Positions 36,240-48,424 of a stretch of DNA of 64,000 nucleotides are shown in pieces. Below the pieces are notes generated by a model. That model was not told the origin of the DNA and made no database searches. It saw nothing but the letters and a program-made list of their open reading frames with translations. Within the stretch, counting starts at the first letter, position 1; each line of letters starts with the position of its first letter. This stretch comes from Gambelia wislizenii (lineage: Eukaryota; Chordata; Lepidosauria; Squamata; Crotaphytidae): assembly GCA_030847615.1 (NCBI GenBank), contig JAUMIR010000011.1, forward strand, positions 38,733,001 through 38,797,000, in the 5' to 3' direction. The position numbers were made by a program, and so were the translations under genes.

Positions 36240-36560
36240 AGAAGAAGAGGAGGGAAAAAGCACGTGGCTGGGCGGGCAGACCCGAGAAAAAGATGGCGGC
36301 CCTGCCGTCAGCCGCCCAGCACCAGACTGCGCTTGCGCCGCTCCACGCCAAGCTGGCGCGCAGGCGCAGAGCGGGAATTGAGGCCTCCGCCCCGCCCTTC
36401 CTCCCTGTGGGCTCGGGAGGCGGCCGTTCGCCCGGGTCACGTGACGCGGGGCTGCGGGAACGTCTGAATGGCGCCGCCCTCGACTCGCAGGTGGCCCCCC
36501 GCCCGCTGAGGAGGAGGAGGAGGAGGAGGAGGAGGAGACGGGACCCCCGCCGCCGAGAAG
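36240..36560 (+). promoter_or_regulatory. CLCN5: CpG-island promoter and probable CLCN5 5' UTR exon
   Basis: A CpG-rich stretch with a YY1-type AAGATGGCGGC (36290-36300), E-box CACGTG (36261-36266), NRF1-like GCGCAGGCGC (about 36359-36368), a perfect CLEAR palindrome GTCACGTGAC (36436-36445) and a GAGAAG|GTGAGG splice donor at 36560/36561. Joined to the CLCN5 exon at 53396, the frame of the CLCN5 ATG has no upstream ATG, so the exon would be non-coding. A 13-codon upstream ORF starts at 36468. A (GAG)10 run occupies 36508-36537. The assignment to CLCN5 rests on position and strand only; it could belong to an unrecognised transcript. Confidence 0.45.
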
Positions 36561-39279
36561 GTGAGGCTCTGAGCCCCCGGCGCCCCCTCGGACCCCCTTC
36601 CAGGAGTGGCCCTCAAGGGGGCTGCCCCAAATCTCCCCCACAGCAAGTGGCCCCCAGGGCTCAGTCGCCCCTTCGCCTGGGGGTCTTTGAGGCGGGTGGG
36701 GTTGGGAGGGGGGTCTCTCTCTCTCTCTCCCCCCCCCCCAGTTCCTCACCCCATCGCCCCTGGCTCCAGAGCCCGAGGAAGCCCTTGCAGGACTGCAGCG
36801 CCCATCATCCCCACCCCCAGCCGCAGAGCTCGGCCTTCATCAGCCATGGCTCTTCCCCCCGCCCCACCTGCGGCCTCCCAGGGGGGTCAGGCTTGGGGGA
36901 GGCCCCTTTTTTGGACGGCAGTTCCCAGAATCCCCCGGCCAGCGTGATGGGAGTTGCAGTCCAGGAAAAGGGAAGGAGAGCCCTGTTGCCTGTCCTCTGC
37001 CGCTGGGCTTGGGGCTTCTGCCCTGGCCCCCCTCCTTGGGGTCTTAGAGCCCTTATTTTGGGCATCCCTTGATTTGGCTTATAGGCAGCACCTCACATTT
37101 CTTCCAAAACTGGGACTCAAGGAAACTCAGAAAAAAAATTAACATTTTATTTAAAAAAACACACCATACAAACTTACAGTGTTAAAACACAGCTAAACAA
37201 ATTATAAAATGGCAACACTATTGCATGAAAAAGCAATTTAAGAATAACAAGAAGCAGCTAATAAGAAGATACATCTCCTCCACGGCTCTCATCTCAGGAG
37301 CCCGTCCGGTGGCCAGAAGCCTCTTCTGTGGCCCCCAAAGCGCAAGGGTCTCTTGACTTGCTCTGATGTGTTTTCTTGGACACGTTGGATGCCCTGCGTC
37401 CTCCTCTTCGCTGGCCTCCATCCCAGGACTTTCCAAATGTGCTGGACGTGCAGCTGGCCGGCACCAAAGCCTGTGGGAAGAAGGGGCTTCCTGTCCATTT
37501 TGGTGCTTTCCGGATTCGCCTGCCACTTGCTTTCGGTGCCAAACACAGTTGCTTGTCTTCAACCAGGACCTGGGGTGGGCAAACGGCAGCCCTGAGGGCT
37601 TCATCATCATCATCATGATAATAATAACAACAACAACATTTATTTCTATCCTGCTCCTCTGCAACGCAATCGGGGCGGCTTACAGTATAAAATTCCATAA
37701 TAACATCAGTACCCTAACCCACCCACCCCTTAAAATAATATTCAATTAGAAAAGATTTTTAAAAAACATACAATAATTAAAATAGAGGAGAAGAAAAAAA
37801 ATCAATGGCAGCTCAAGGGAAAGAGACAGCCGATTCTTTGGTCCGGGATAGTTATTCAGGAAAGGCCTGCCGGAAAAGATCCGTCTTGACTCATGGGTCC
37901 CCCAAGATTCTTTCTGTGGCCCCCAACTTTCCAGACCTCTGTTTTGTGAGTCAAGAAGAAAGGATGAATTGAGCCTCCTGGAAGCATCCAGGAGTACGTA
38001 GCTCACCTTATAAAGAGATACCAAGTGGAAACCTTTTTTTTTTTTTAAGCATTTGTTATTCCGTATTTTCTGACCGTATTTTCCTCTCTATGTTTGTGTT
38101 TTTTGAGAATCCATGTGGGTCCTGAGACAGAAAATTGGGCCCCACATAAAAACACCTGCACCCCGCTCCCCACCTCCAGGTTAGTGGTTTGGATGGAGGG
38201 TCTCTGCCCCATAGCATGAATCATTGGATAACCAAGGAGGTGGCCAAGAAAAACTGCAATAAGTTAGGCAGTCTAGCTCTGAGAGAGAGAGCATGGATGT
38301 TTGCTTTTGTCATGGTCTTTGCATGTGGCATAAACTTATAAGTTAGTTCCAGCCCCCAAATAAAGTGTACAGTTTAAAAGTTTTGATTTCAACAGATAAG
38401 GAGTGAGAAGATCTAAGTGGTGGGTCACTGTGGTTAGAGCCACCCCTGCCCAGACTTGGCAAAGCCTAATATGTTCTGGATTCTACCTTTGTATGCTGCT
38501 GATGATGATTTGTGACCTTTCGTAGGAAGGTAGCTGATGTCAGAAAAATATAGCTGATGGAAAACAGAGGTGGAGAGGTCTTGTGAGGTGTAGGGTGTAG
38601 ACTGCTTGGTTAGAGGATCAGGAAGGTAGTACTGTAGAGATTCGGGTGAGATGGCTCTTCTTCCCTTGTCCTTTGGTTATCAGAGTAAACTGGAATTCCC
38701 GGAGAATGGTTTTACAGGTCTTAGGGGCTTCAGGTCTTGGGGGAAGTGAGGTTTATAAAAATATTCCACACCATGACAGCTTCCTAAGAGGAAGAAACTT
38801 CATTCAGTTTCTAGTTCCCAATTCTTTATCCCCCAAAAATTCTTGAAAGAGAGTTGAATGAGCAGTCATAGGAAGTCATAGGATTCCTTCCATCCTAGAA
38901 ATATATGAAATAGACTCCAATGTTATCTTTTATGTGCAAGGGCATGCAGGTTTCAGTTCCTTCTTGAAGATGCTGATTGAGCCTCATTTTGAACTTTTGT
39001 GGGAGTAAGGAACGGGAAACTGGAGCCCAGCATCAGCTGTATAAAGGCTTTGGGGGGGAACATTTTTCTTCCCCCCCCCTCCTTGCAATGCACTGAACTT
39101 TCCATCTCTTCTTACGGTAGTTCCATGCAGAGCTGAGGCTGGGGTGGGCATACTCCCCCCAACTGAGGCGAAACACTGGGAATCAATTCTTCTTCCTTTC
39201 TTTATGCAACTTGGTTTTGAAACAGGAAGTTCATTGCTACTGTGACTGTTCATGGAAGACAGTGTGTGCGTGTGTGCGC

Positions 39280-39385
39280 AAGCCTTCAAGTTGCCTGTCA
39301 ACTTATGGGACCCCACAAATTTAGCGGGTTTTCTTAGGCAAGGAATACTCGGCAGGTGGTTTTACCAGTTCTTTCCTCTGGTAGC
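39280..39385 (-). mobile_element. 5S rRNA-derived SINE, tail fragment
   Basis: 'ccttcaagttgcctgtcaac' and 'ttaggcaaggaatactcggc' match the 3' half of the 5S-derived SINE at 15918; the 5S head is missing. Confidence 0.6.
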
Positions 39386-40084
39386 ATCTATAAAAATGTA
39401 TGTGAAATAGGTGCTTAGAATCAATTCTCTCTGTGTCTCTCTCTGTATGTACAGCCATGTGGGTCCTTAGTTGCTCTTTTTCTGCATCTCAGGAGCCCAG
39501 GGAAATTTCACTCTCATATTCCTCTGTTCAAGTACCAATGGCCAGGAGCTTTGGTTGAGAGTCTCTTGGTCACACGGATGGAGGAAGATTTGCCACCTTG
39601 CCATTGCATGTTTGGCTGCTTCCCTGTGGCACACCAGAGTATGTTCTCTTTTGCTAAGCGACAGGTCTATGGGGCCCTGGCCTAGAAGCACACGGGGGAT
39701 TCTGTTAGTCATAACCTCGTGCTGCTTGGCTTATCACAGTTCAGCTTTTCCCCCCTGGTTTGTTTTGATGAGCTTGAAAACTTGTTTGAATAGCGGCTAA
39801 ACTTTACCAGCAATGTAGAGTAAATACAGCATGCCATATTGTTACTCTGTTAGCTTTATAAATATCGGAAAGGTGCCATAAACATGTTTACTTCAGGCCA
39901 ACGTTATGGGGCTGTTTTGAAATCCAGAGCCATGCCAAACCTTGATGCTTGATACCACTATTTCTGTTCCTTCTAAACACTCTTCCCCACGCAAGGTGCA
40001 TCTAAGCAAGTTGTTCATGCTGAGTGTAAGATGTCAGAATTTCTTCTTTTGCAAAGACCATTTCACAGGACCCAGTTGCAGTGC

Positions 40085-40318
40085 TAGGATTCCACCTAGC
40101 CACGGCTCTATTATCTGATGGAATCCCAGGATTTGCACTTTGCAGCCCTGGTTAGTACTTGGATGGGAGACCACCAACAAATACCAGGTGCTGTTGTCTC
40201 TGTTTCAGAGGCAGGAACTGGCAAAACCACCTCTGAGTTTTCCTTGCCTAAGAAAACCCTCTGAAATTCATGGGGTCAACGTAAGTCGACAGGCGACTTG
40301 AAGGCAATTTTACACAGA
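40085..40318 (+). mobile_element. 5S rRNA-derived SINE, 5'-truncated
   Basis: 'ctggttagtacttggatggg' plus AGACC (5S box C) followed by 'ggcaggaactggcaaaacca' and 'gtcgacaggcgacttgaagg'. Positions 40085-40145 before the head contain a half copy of a family A MITE. Confidence 0.7.
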
Positions 40319-40380
40319 AACTCTGTTGTGTGAAAGGGTCCTAGATCTTTGCAGAGGAGGGGTTCTTACAGTTGTCATGT

Positions 40381-40549
40381 GAGTCAGTGTGGTGTAGTGG
40401 TTTGAGTGTTGGACTGCAACTTGTGGAGACCAGCGTTTGAATCTCTGCTCATCCATAGAAACATACCGGGTGACCTTGGGCAAGTCACCCTCTCTCAGCC
40501 TCAGAGGAAGGCAAAGGCAACCAATTTGAAGGCACACAACAACAACAAA
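40381..40549 (+). mobile_element. Sauria-type tRNA-derived SINE, internal deletion
   Basis: Head 'gtggtgtagtggtttgagtg', 'gggcaagtcaccctctctca', then 'ttgaaggcacacaacaacaa'. The CGCCATAAGTCGG tail portion is lost. Confidence 0.7.
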
Positions 40550-42149
40550 TGTACAGTTCTCCACCTGAGAGCTCGTCTGGCGCCTCCCCAGGCTACAGTC
40601 GCTAGGATTGCATAGGATGAGGCAGCCGTGGCATTTAAAGTGGAATCACAGTGCTGTAACTGTATGTCCTGAAAGGGGTCCATCCGGGAAGATTGCCTTT
40701 GGCATCCTCACTGCAGTTTCCTCTCAGGGCCTGATGTGAAAGCATTGGATGCTTTGAAGCAGCAACTGTAAGAGATGTTCCCCTGAGAGTCAGCATCCAA
40801 AGGAAAGCTTCCTTGAGGAAAAGGAGCAGCAGGGTGTATTCTCCTTCTCGAAATTGGAATGCGGGGGCTTGTGCCTGAATTTTTATTCCCAAAAATATGT
40901 TTCTGTGTTCAATAGCAGCATACAATCTTGGGTTGTTTTCGGGGGAGGGGTGGTTCATTTTTGCCAGCAATGATGGCAAAAAAGATGGCCTGTCTTGGAA
41001 AATACTTTTCTTGGGGGCAGAGGTGGCATGAATCTTCTTCCCTCCCTCCCTCCTCAAGGGCTTAGGGGGTGATGGGAGAGGCCCCTGAGGCAAGGAGGCT
41101 TGGAGCATGGCCTATCTTTGGCTCTACAGAAAAACAGAGATTGGCCACTAGCTGGGGGATTCTGAGTGTTGTAGTCCAAAATGTAACCTTCCCAAGCTCT
41201 GGAGCAAAATGACTACTTGCTGATGAGGAATGGCAAAAAATATGCATGCTCTGGGTCAGGGGGATCTTCATGGATCTTCCTCCTTGCTGCAGAGTGTGTG
41301 TTGTGTGATGTTTAGGTTTGTTGAGGGCCATCAGTTGCGCGCATCCTGGAGCAAGAGCTCTACCTGTAGTCTCGTGCCAAGCCAAACGGCAAAAGGCACA
41401 GCCTGGGTGCAGATGGCACAGGCAGAGTTTGGGGGACTGTTGAAGCACTGAGAGAGGAAGGTTGTGGCATGTTGTTGCCTCGCCACCTGGGCTGGATCTG
41501 CTCATCACTGCTTTCCTTCTTCCATCTTTCTTTCCTCTTGGGAGAGACTTTTCATTCTTTGCCAAGGTGGGAAGGGGTAGAATTGTGAGGTTTGATATAA
41601 ATGCATCACTAAAGGAGAAAGAATCGATGTGATGCTGCACGCAGAGGGATTAGGTATGCCACTTCCAGTTGACTTGCTTTTAAAAAAAGAAATCAATAGG
41701 ACAAGACAAAGCGCGACCTCAGCTTTGAGCTGGTTGTTCTAAAAGGCTCCTGGTTTCTGCTCTGTGCGTTCTTAGAACTCTGTCCAGTACTTGGAAATCG
41801 GTGAGATGTTTTTCCCCACAGCCCTGTGGCAGGACTGAATCTGAGGTTTTTCAGCCAGGTTTGGAAAGTGTTATTTCCTGTCACTGGTTTTCCAAGATAC
41901 AGAACTGTGTTGGTTTACCAAATGAGCGCCTGAAAGCACGACAGTTCAGGAGAGAGCCTGAAACGGTTTATCCCTGGGAACGGCCCACCATGAGGACTCC
42001 TTTTCCGCTAACATTTTAGCCATCCTTCAGCAACCCCCCTCCCCACTTTTCAACCCCAAACATCCTTTAAATGGGTGACATTGACACTGGCCTAACTTGC
42101 AAGGGTGGTAGTAAGGAATGCTGAAGTGATGTACTTAGATGCAGTACTT

Positions 42150-42377
42150 AGGAGATTATCACACCACACTGTTATAGCACTGTTATTCCACTTTAACTGC
42201 TCTGGCTGCCTCCTGTGGAATTTTGGGATTTGCAGTTTAAGGAGGGGCATTTAGAACTCTCAGTCAGATAGCTCTTAGGCCTCAACTAAACTACAAAGCC
42301 CAGAATTCCACAGGAGGCAGCCAGAGCAGTTAAAATGGAATAATAGTACCATAACAGTGTAGTGTGATAATCTCTTA
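42150..42377. mobile_element. full-length palindromic MITE (family A relative)
   Basis: Arms of about 73 bp, 42150-42222 and 42303-42377, pair almost throughout. The ends read GGAGATTATCACA and TGTGATAATCTC, flanked by TTA on both sides, suggesting a PIF/Harbinger-type 3-bp target duplication. The inner part ('ctttaactgctctggctgcc', 'tggaattttgggatttgcag') resembles the shorter family A copies. Confidence 0.7.
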
Positions 42378-44435
42378 GAGATGCACAATTTCTGGATATT
42401 TGGAAGCCATGGAAGAGAATATTTTTCTGGGTTTGGGGTCTTTTGCTTTCCCTTGGCAAAGTTCCCTTTCTCGCTTCCCTTCAGACAAGAAGCAAAAGTG
42501 CACTTAGGAAAGTCAAGGGAAGTTGCCTGCTGCTGAAGCTCTGAGTCTTCTGTCCAGTCTGAGTTGCTCCAGAGCCTGCTTAAACCTTTCTTTCAGCCGG
42601 AGTCTCTGCAGCGCAGTCTTGGCTTTTGCAGGCTGTACCCTTCAGCTGAGTTTCCTCCCTCAGGCTCTGAGCTGAATGCCAGTCTTGGAATGGCCAGCCA
42701 GGGTCCATCACCTCCGGCCTCTTGAAATGCCACAGGAGGCACCGTAGAGGTAGATCACCAGGGAAGAAACAGAGCACAGCAGGGAGACGTGTCGCAACCC
42801 TTGTGCCAAGATGGAAGAACCTGTTTGGGCTCCTTGGCATCTTGTTTACATCCTTCCCCCGGCCAGCCTGGAATCTGGGCTGGGACTCCAAGACCTACAT
42901 TTAGAGCTCATGTGCTCCATTCTCGCCTTCCAAGAACAGCACGCCTGGTCACCAGCCCAAGTGGATGGACCTCCCCTTGAGAAAGGGCTTTCCAGTTTAC
43001 CAGGGGGACGGGGAAGAGGATCAGAGGTTTACACAATAAGGATTTTGTGTGTGGAAAACTCCTTCTGTGAGAACTTGCATTTGGGAGTCATCTGGCAAAA
43101 CTGGCTGGCAGGAAAATTAGAATGGATCATGAAGCGCATGAAATCCCAGTGGCCCTTCTAAGACAAACTGATTTATTTTGGCATGCACTTTCACAGATCA
43201 CCATCCAGATCCTCATGCTCTGATGGAGAACAGTTTGAGGGCTTCATTTTAAGGCTTGGGATTAGAGCAAAATTGGAGGCAGAAAGTACTGACGGTAACA
43301 ATTACATGAGTAATACCGGCCGCTGTCAGAAAAGTTGGTAACAACACAAACATCCTTGCAACGGTTAAGTAGTTCACCCATGTGATGTAATAAGCACCTG
43401 TAATCCAATTAGCGTTTGGAATTCACCACCACAAGATGCAGGGGGAGCTGCTAAAGTAGATGGACTACCAAGGGGAAAAAGCTAGATACCAGGTTGTTAG
43501 CTACTCACAATGACTGTCTGGCATTTTTGGAATAGTACTAGTCAGCTCTGGGAATTTGAAGCAGGAGAGGGAACCATGGCAGGTAGCCCTTGGTCTTGTT
43601 TTGGTGCCACTGTGGAGGCCTTAAATGGGTTGCTGTGGTGGGAACCTAAGCCCTCACACTGATCTGATCTGCGAGGGCTTTTCTCCTGTTCTGAAAAGCT
43701 GCAATGGTGCCACGGAAACTCTGTGTGCCCCAAGAGTCTCGGATGTGGGGGAAGAGCTGCTGCCTCCGAGTCCTGCTTGTGGGTTTCTCATAAGCCACCA
43801 GCTGCCCACGGGTGGAGACAGGATGCTGGGCAAGGTGGTCCCTTGGGCAACCCAGCAGGAGGCATGTGGAATTTACAAACTGCTTTTGGACCATTTGGAC
43901 CTTTGTCTGCTGCCCTAGTACCTGTCAGGGTAGAGGGCAGTTCAGAAACTCTTAGATAAAGTAGAAACCAGAGGCTGCCTCCTCCTTGTCGCGGTAATAA
44001 TGGATCACACAGTCCTTAGCGAGTGTTTGGGCTTCCTCAGAGCAGCGGAAGGAACTCAGTGTGACCACAGATGCCCTGCCTCGGCCAAGGAGGCAGCAAA
44101 ACATTTCAGAGGAAATCAGCCTACACTACAGTCTGGTTTGCCTCCCTAGTGGTGCAATCTTTCTGCTTCACTTCCTCAAGGGCTTCCTGGAAAAGCAGCT
44201 CCCTTCTCTCCTGCGGAGATTTATTGTTAGCTCTTCTGCAGACTCCCCCCTTAAATGTGCAAGAACAGCCCGCCCCTTCCTGTCTGCTCCATGGCACTTC
44301 TGCACATCCGAAGCATGCCACAGTTTCTTTACACCCTTTAGATTTGCCACAATGTTTTTTCTGCTCTGGAGTATATGCTGAGATGGAAAGAGTTTGCCCA
44401 TGGCCAGTGTGATGATTTAATAATACCAATCTCTC

Positions 44436-44890
44436 TGGCTTTTCTTCGCAAACGAAGATTCAGGAAGGACTCGTCCCGCGCTTTCTGCAAGCGCGCTGTT
44501 GACTAAAAAGCCCAATCCGAGATAGACAAGTCCGGTTGCAGAAAGCACAGCAGAAGGTCTCCTTGAGTAATGTTTCCGGGTTGTGGTTCTTTCTGCGTTG
44601 CCGTTTCTCTTCAAGACTTGTTCAGCGTGAGTTCTCAAATAAGGCTGCAGCATTGTGGATAGTGCGTCTCCATGCCTCCCGATGCGAGGCCAGGGCGGAC
44701 CATTGTTGGTGATCAATTTGGCCGAGCCTGAGATGTTGTTTCAGGGAGTCCTTGTATTGCTTTTTTGGAGCGCCCCTCTTACGCTGACCCGTGGCGAGTT
44801 CACCGTAGAGTACTATTTTTGGGAAGCGATGGTCCTCCATCCTAGAAACGTGCCCTGCCCAGCGCAGCTGTGTTCTCAATATCATGGCCT
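44436..44890 (-). mobile_element. LINE 3' end with reverse-transcriptase C-terminus
   Basis: The minus strand encodes ILRTQLRWAGHVSRMEDHRF, then PKIVLYGELATGQRKRGAPK and a stop after LFENSR. The HVxRM...GxRxxGxPxxxxKD pattern is the C-terminal tail of endonuclease/reverse-transcriptase LINE proteins. The downstream 3' UTR (44436-44620) is shared with 24715-24835. The 5' part of the element is missing. Confidence 0.75.
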
Positions 44891-44916
44891 CAATGCTGGT
44901 GATCCCTGTTTGCTGC

Positions 44917-44947
<31 letters not shown>

Positions 44948-45005
44948 AATAATATTTATTTATACCCCGCCCCTCTGTTAAAACAATCGGGGCGGCTTAC
45001 AATAA
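44917..45005 (-). repeat. (ATT)n and L2-type LINE 3' end
   Basis: A run of ATT units followed by 'ttataccccgcccctctgtt' and 'aatcggggcggcttacaata'. Confidence 0.6.
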
Positions 45006-45514
45006 TTAAAATACAATACAGATAAAAATCCCAAAACACCACCTACCCCCACCCTCCCCCATTTAGGAGTGCTAGCTTTCTGGAACTGGCCCTCTGGGCC
45101 CCTCTCCTCCTCTCTCCCATTAAAGTTTTTTTTGCAGACTGCATAGTCAACGTGGATTTAGTGGGCCTGGATAGAGGTGTGGCTGTGAGTTGTGTTCCGA
45201 TTGCGATAGCCATGGCTGAGTCTTTCTGGTGGGCCTGAGCAAGTGAGAGGGAAGGATTTTCCGTGGAAGAGGACAGGTGTGTTTTTCGTTTGGCTCTTTG
45301 TTCCTGGGAAACCTTTCTTGGGGCCTCCATCCACTTATTTTTAGGCCATGACAGGAACAATTTGGTGGGCCTGGGGGATGGCATTAGCCCTGGAAGGAGT
45401 CGTGTTTGCCTCAAACCATCCAGTCAAGGGCAGATTCTGGATCTTTTACCTGCCCCTTCGCTGGCTCTGCTGGCTCATGATACATGCCCTGGGGGTGAAT
45501 ACACACCACACCAC

Positions 45515-45600
45515 TTAGAGCAGCCGGATGCCACTTTAACTGCCGTGTCTCCATCCTGTGGAATCCTGGGGTTTATAGTTCGGTGAGGGATTCAGAATTC
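45515..45600. mobile_element. half copy of family A MITE
   Basis: 'gccactttaactgccgtgtc' and 'tgtggaatcctggggtttat'; only the left arm is present. Confidence 0.5.
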
Positions 45601-46824
45601 ATTGGAGATCCTTTGTCCTTGTCTACAGAGCAAGAACACCATCTCAGCCACAGAAAAGAAGGAGTTTTTCCTTGTTTACGCCTCTCCCTCCACTTCTGTC
45701 TCCCCATAGCTTTTTTAGTTGGCTTTGCGTTTACACAGACGTGGGACTGGGCCTCTTAAATCTCTGCAGTAATCCCCCTTAAGCAGTCTCTCGGTTCCCT
45801 TGAAGCTCCTGGCACCGGGGCTTCACCTTCTCAGCCGGCAGCCTAGGCACTCCGTGATCCTGCCAACAGGGCTCCTAACACCAAGCTTGCCCTGACTGTA
45901 AATTTCAGGTGGGTTTAGGTCAATGTTTGGCTGCAGAGCTGGAAGGATCAACAGTGAAGAATGCCAGCAGGTTGGTTTTTAGGAGGCCACAGCATGGGAA
46001 GCAATGAGCGCAGAAGCTTCTGCTTCAAGAAGTTAAACAAGCACAGTCAGTGCCTTCATGTCCTTGAATCAGTGGCATGCCCAGGGACCTCTTGAAATGG
46101 CTGCCTCTGCACTTCCCTCAGTTTCCTCCTTTGCTCTTGGCAGGGTTCTTAGAAGCCAGAACAACATGTGGCGTCTCCAGATCTCATCCTCTGAGGAAAG
46201 TGAGAAATACACTCTCCTACGTAACTGAGCACACAGCCGGAGGTTTTATCCACTGCCAGAAAAGTCAGTTAACACGCTGCTCAATCTGGAGTGAAGAGCA
46301 TTAAAGCAAAAAGTAAGATGGGGGTTTAATAAGCTGTTCCCTTTTGGGGAATTTGTCCAAGGGGGCTCCCAAACCCTTTTGTGAAATGGTAGATGCTGAT
46401 TTGGAAAGCTTTTTCTCTTTGCCAAATGGCCACATTGGGGATGAGAGGGGAGGAGTTCTCCGTCTCTCCCCCAATGGCAGCCCAAGTCATCACTGGACTC
46501 TACTGCAGCTGGTACTTGCGATTGGTGGGCAAACTGGGGACCCCCCTTTTGCAGGGCCCCACCACTTCTCCAAAGCCCACTGACCCCCTCCCTCTCAGTT
46601 TAAATAATAATAATAATTTGGGAGGTTTTCAGGGAGTCTTTTCTGTGTCTGAAAAATGTGCAGAAGCCTCCTAAGCATACTAAAATCTCCCCAGACCTAA
46701 GCAGAAAGCCCCTCAGAACCCCTCAAGTACCTCTATTTTATCAAAGACTTTCTCAAACTAGTAACAGGAAAGGCACAAAATCATTTCTGGTTGCCATGTT
46801 GGTAAGGAGTCTGACAAAGGAACA

Positions 46825-46878
46825 GGGCCGCCATTGGTTGGAGATGACTTGGCAGCAGTTAACAACAACAACAAGAAA
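46825..46878 (+). repeat. Sauria SINE/BovB tail fragment
   Basis: 'ggttggagatgacttggcag' followed by AACAACAACAACA. Confidence 0.45.
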
Positions 46879-47448
46879 GTTGGCAGCCTGGGGGGGGGGG
46901 GGCTGGGCATCAGTGGACATGCGCCTAATTAGGCTGGTTGCTTCCATGGCTCCCGTGAAGCATTTTCTTTCTTGTGCACATCCCTTAAGAATGCACCTGA
47001 GAAGTGTAGGGTAAGACATTCCAGTTTTTCTTGTTCAGAAGTCTTCTACAGAAAAACACCATTATCGTTACCAGGAACATCTGTCTGGAGTTTCAGACAT
47101 TTCTACCACCACCCCCAGTTGTGGTGAATAACCGTTGAAGTTTCCTCCAGTTTGGACTGACTCCAGACTTGAGGAAAGGGGAGAGGTCTCCTGCTTGTCC
47201 CAGGAAGATTTTGAACTTGGAGTACGTGGCCTTCAAGGGTGAGATGGCAAGAATGCGAGAAGCAGCCATCCAGTTTAGAGTCTGTTGCAAAGAAGAGGGT
47301 AGATTTGTGGAAATGCCCTCTCGAAAAGGCTTGGCAGATTTGGCAAACGTCCTCTCGGAATCTGACTTGATTGCAACTTATCACTCATGTTTGTTTTTGC
47401 CTGTTTTGTCCTTCCTGGTGAAAATCACCCTGGACATTGTTGATGTAG

Positions 47449-47622
47449 GGAGCCAGCATGGTGTAGTGGTTTTGGTATTAGATTATGACTCTGGAGACCA
47501 AGGCTTGAATCCCCGCTTGGCCATTAAAATGCACTTGGGCAAGTTGTACTCTCTCAGCCATAGGAGCCCCCTTACGGTCACCATATGTCACAAACGACTT
47601 GAAGACATGCAACAATACAGTG
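47449..47622 (+). mobile_element. Sauria-type tRNA-derived SINE
   Basis: 'agcatggtgtagtggttttg', 'ccaaggcttgaatccccgct', 'gggcaagttgtactctctca' and the tail 'atgtcacaaacgacttgaag'. Confidence 0.75.
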
Positions 47623-48424
47623 GTTGATGTGTGTGCGATCTCTTGCCTCCTGCCCTTCAGAGATTATGTTTAGCATCTGTGCCACATGATCCTGGGTAGT
47701 GTCGATGTGTGGAGGCACTCCCTTTACCCCTTAGTTTGTGTAGACCAAAACTGAGAAAAATTTGGACTGGGCCGCCCAGTGTAAGAAGTAGATAGTCCTG
47801 TATGAGGAGACTCTCCCACGAGGACTGAAAGAGAGAGCGTGCTCTTCCAAGGGATCTTTGGCTTTTGCAGACTGATGCGGCTGAAAACTTTGGGGTTTGC
47901 ACGGGGCTTGCCTCTGCTCCGAACAATGCTCCAGCGAACAATGATTAGCTCGGCCATAAGCGTGCCTCTGCACAATGGCTGCACACAGAACAAAGTGTCC
48001 TTTGTCCACAGATCGTGGTTGGTGTCTGGGAAAGCAAGACAGAGAATCTGGCATGCGGAAGGGCAGGGAGGCAAGGGGTAGTAATGCAGTGGTGGCCGCT
48101 GTTTTCTGTGCTCAGTAAGGAAACTAAATTTAAACCCTCCATGTGTCTGTCCCAATTGAACCTGACAAGGGCACTGAGCCAGATCTTGTAACCTGACTCT
48201 CTGCCCTGCTGGTCCAAGTCTTGGAGGTCTGGTGTTAAAAAGCACCCCTCTCAACTGGGCTGAATTGGGTGGCGTTTTCTATAGGGTGAGAGTCAACACA
48301 GGGGTTGAGAAATCCATCCATTTACAAAAAACCCGATTCCTTTTATTGCGTTTCTGACTTGGGTGGGGTGGGGAGAAGGTTCAGTGGGTGTTTGCTTGAC
48401 CTCCTTGCATTTCAAAACAAAACT

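Larger units (their letters stand above)
20350..36240. other. intergenic region between RGCC-like and the 36-kb CpG island
   Basis: No conserved coding exons found on either strand. Listed separately are CR1 fragments, MITEs, SINEs, a Penelope-like hairpin and the GC-rich tandem repeats at 31.1-34.3 kb. Stretches where I see nothing recognisable: 21.4-23.05, 23.55-24.7, 24.84-25.98, 26.1-26.9, 27.7-28.85, 29.1-29.65 and 30.4-31.1 kb. ORFs there are short, overlapping and unlike any family I know. Confidence 0.5.

Noticed and set aside
36293..37072. 259-codon plus-strand ORF starting at the AAGATGG context of the CpG island
   Set aside because: It reads through a good splice donor and becomes an Arg run from the (GAG) tract; splicing to the CLCN5 exon puts it out of the CLCN5 frame. 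It may be 5' UTR instead.
47724..48254. 176-codon minus-strand ORF
   Set aside because: Mixed composition but no recognisable family, no splice sites and an overlapping frame also open. I could not support it as a gene.
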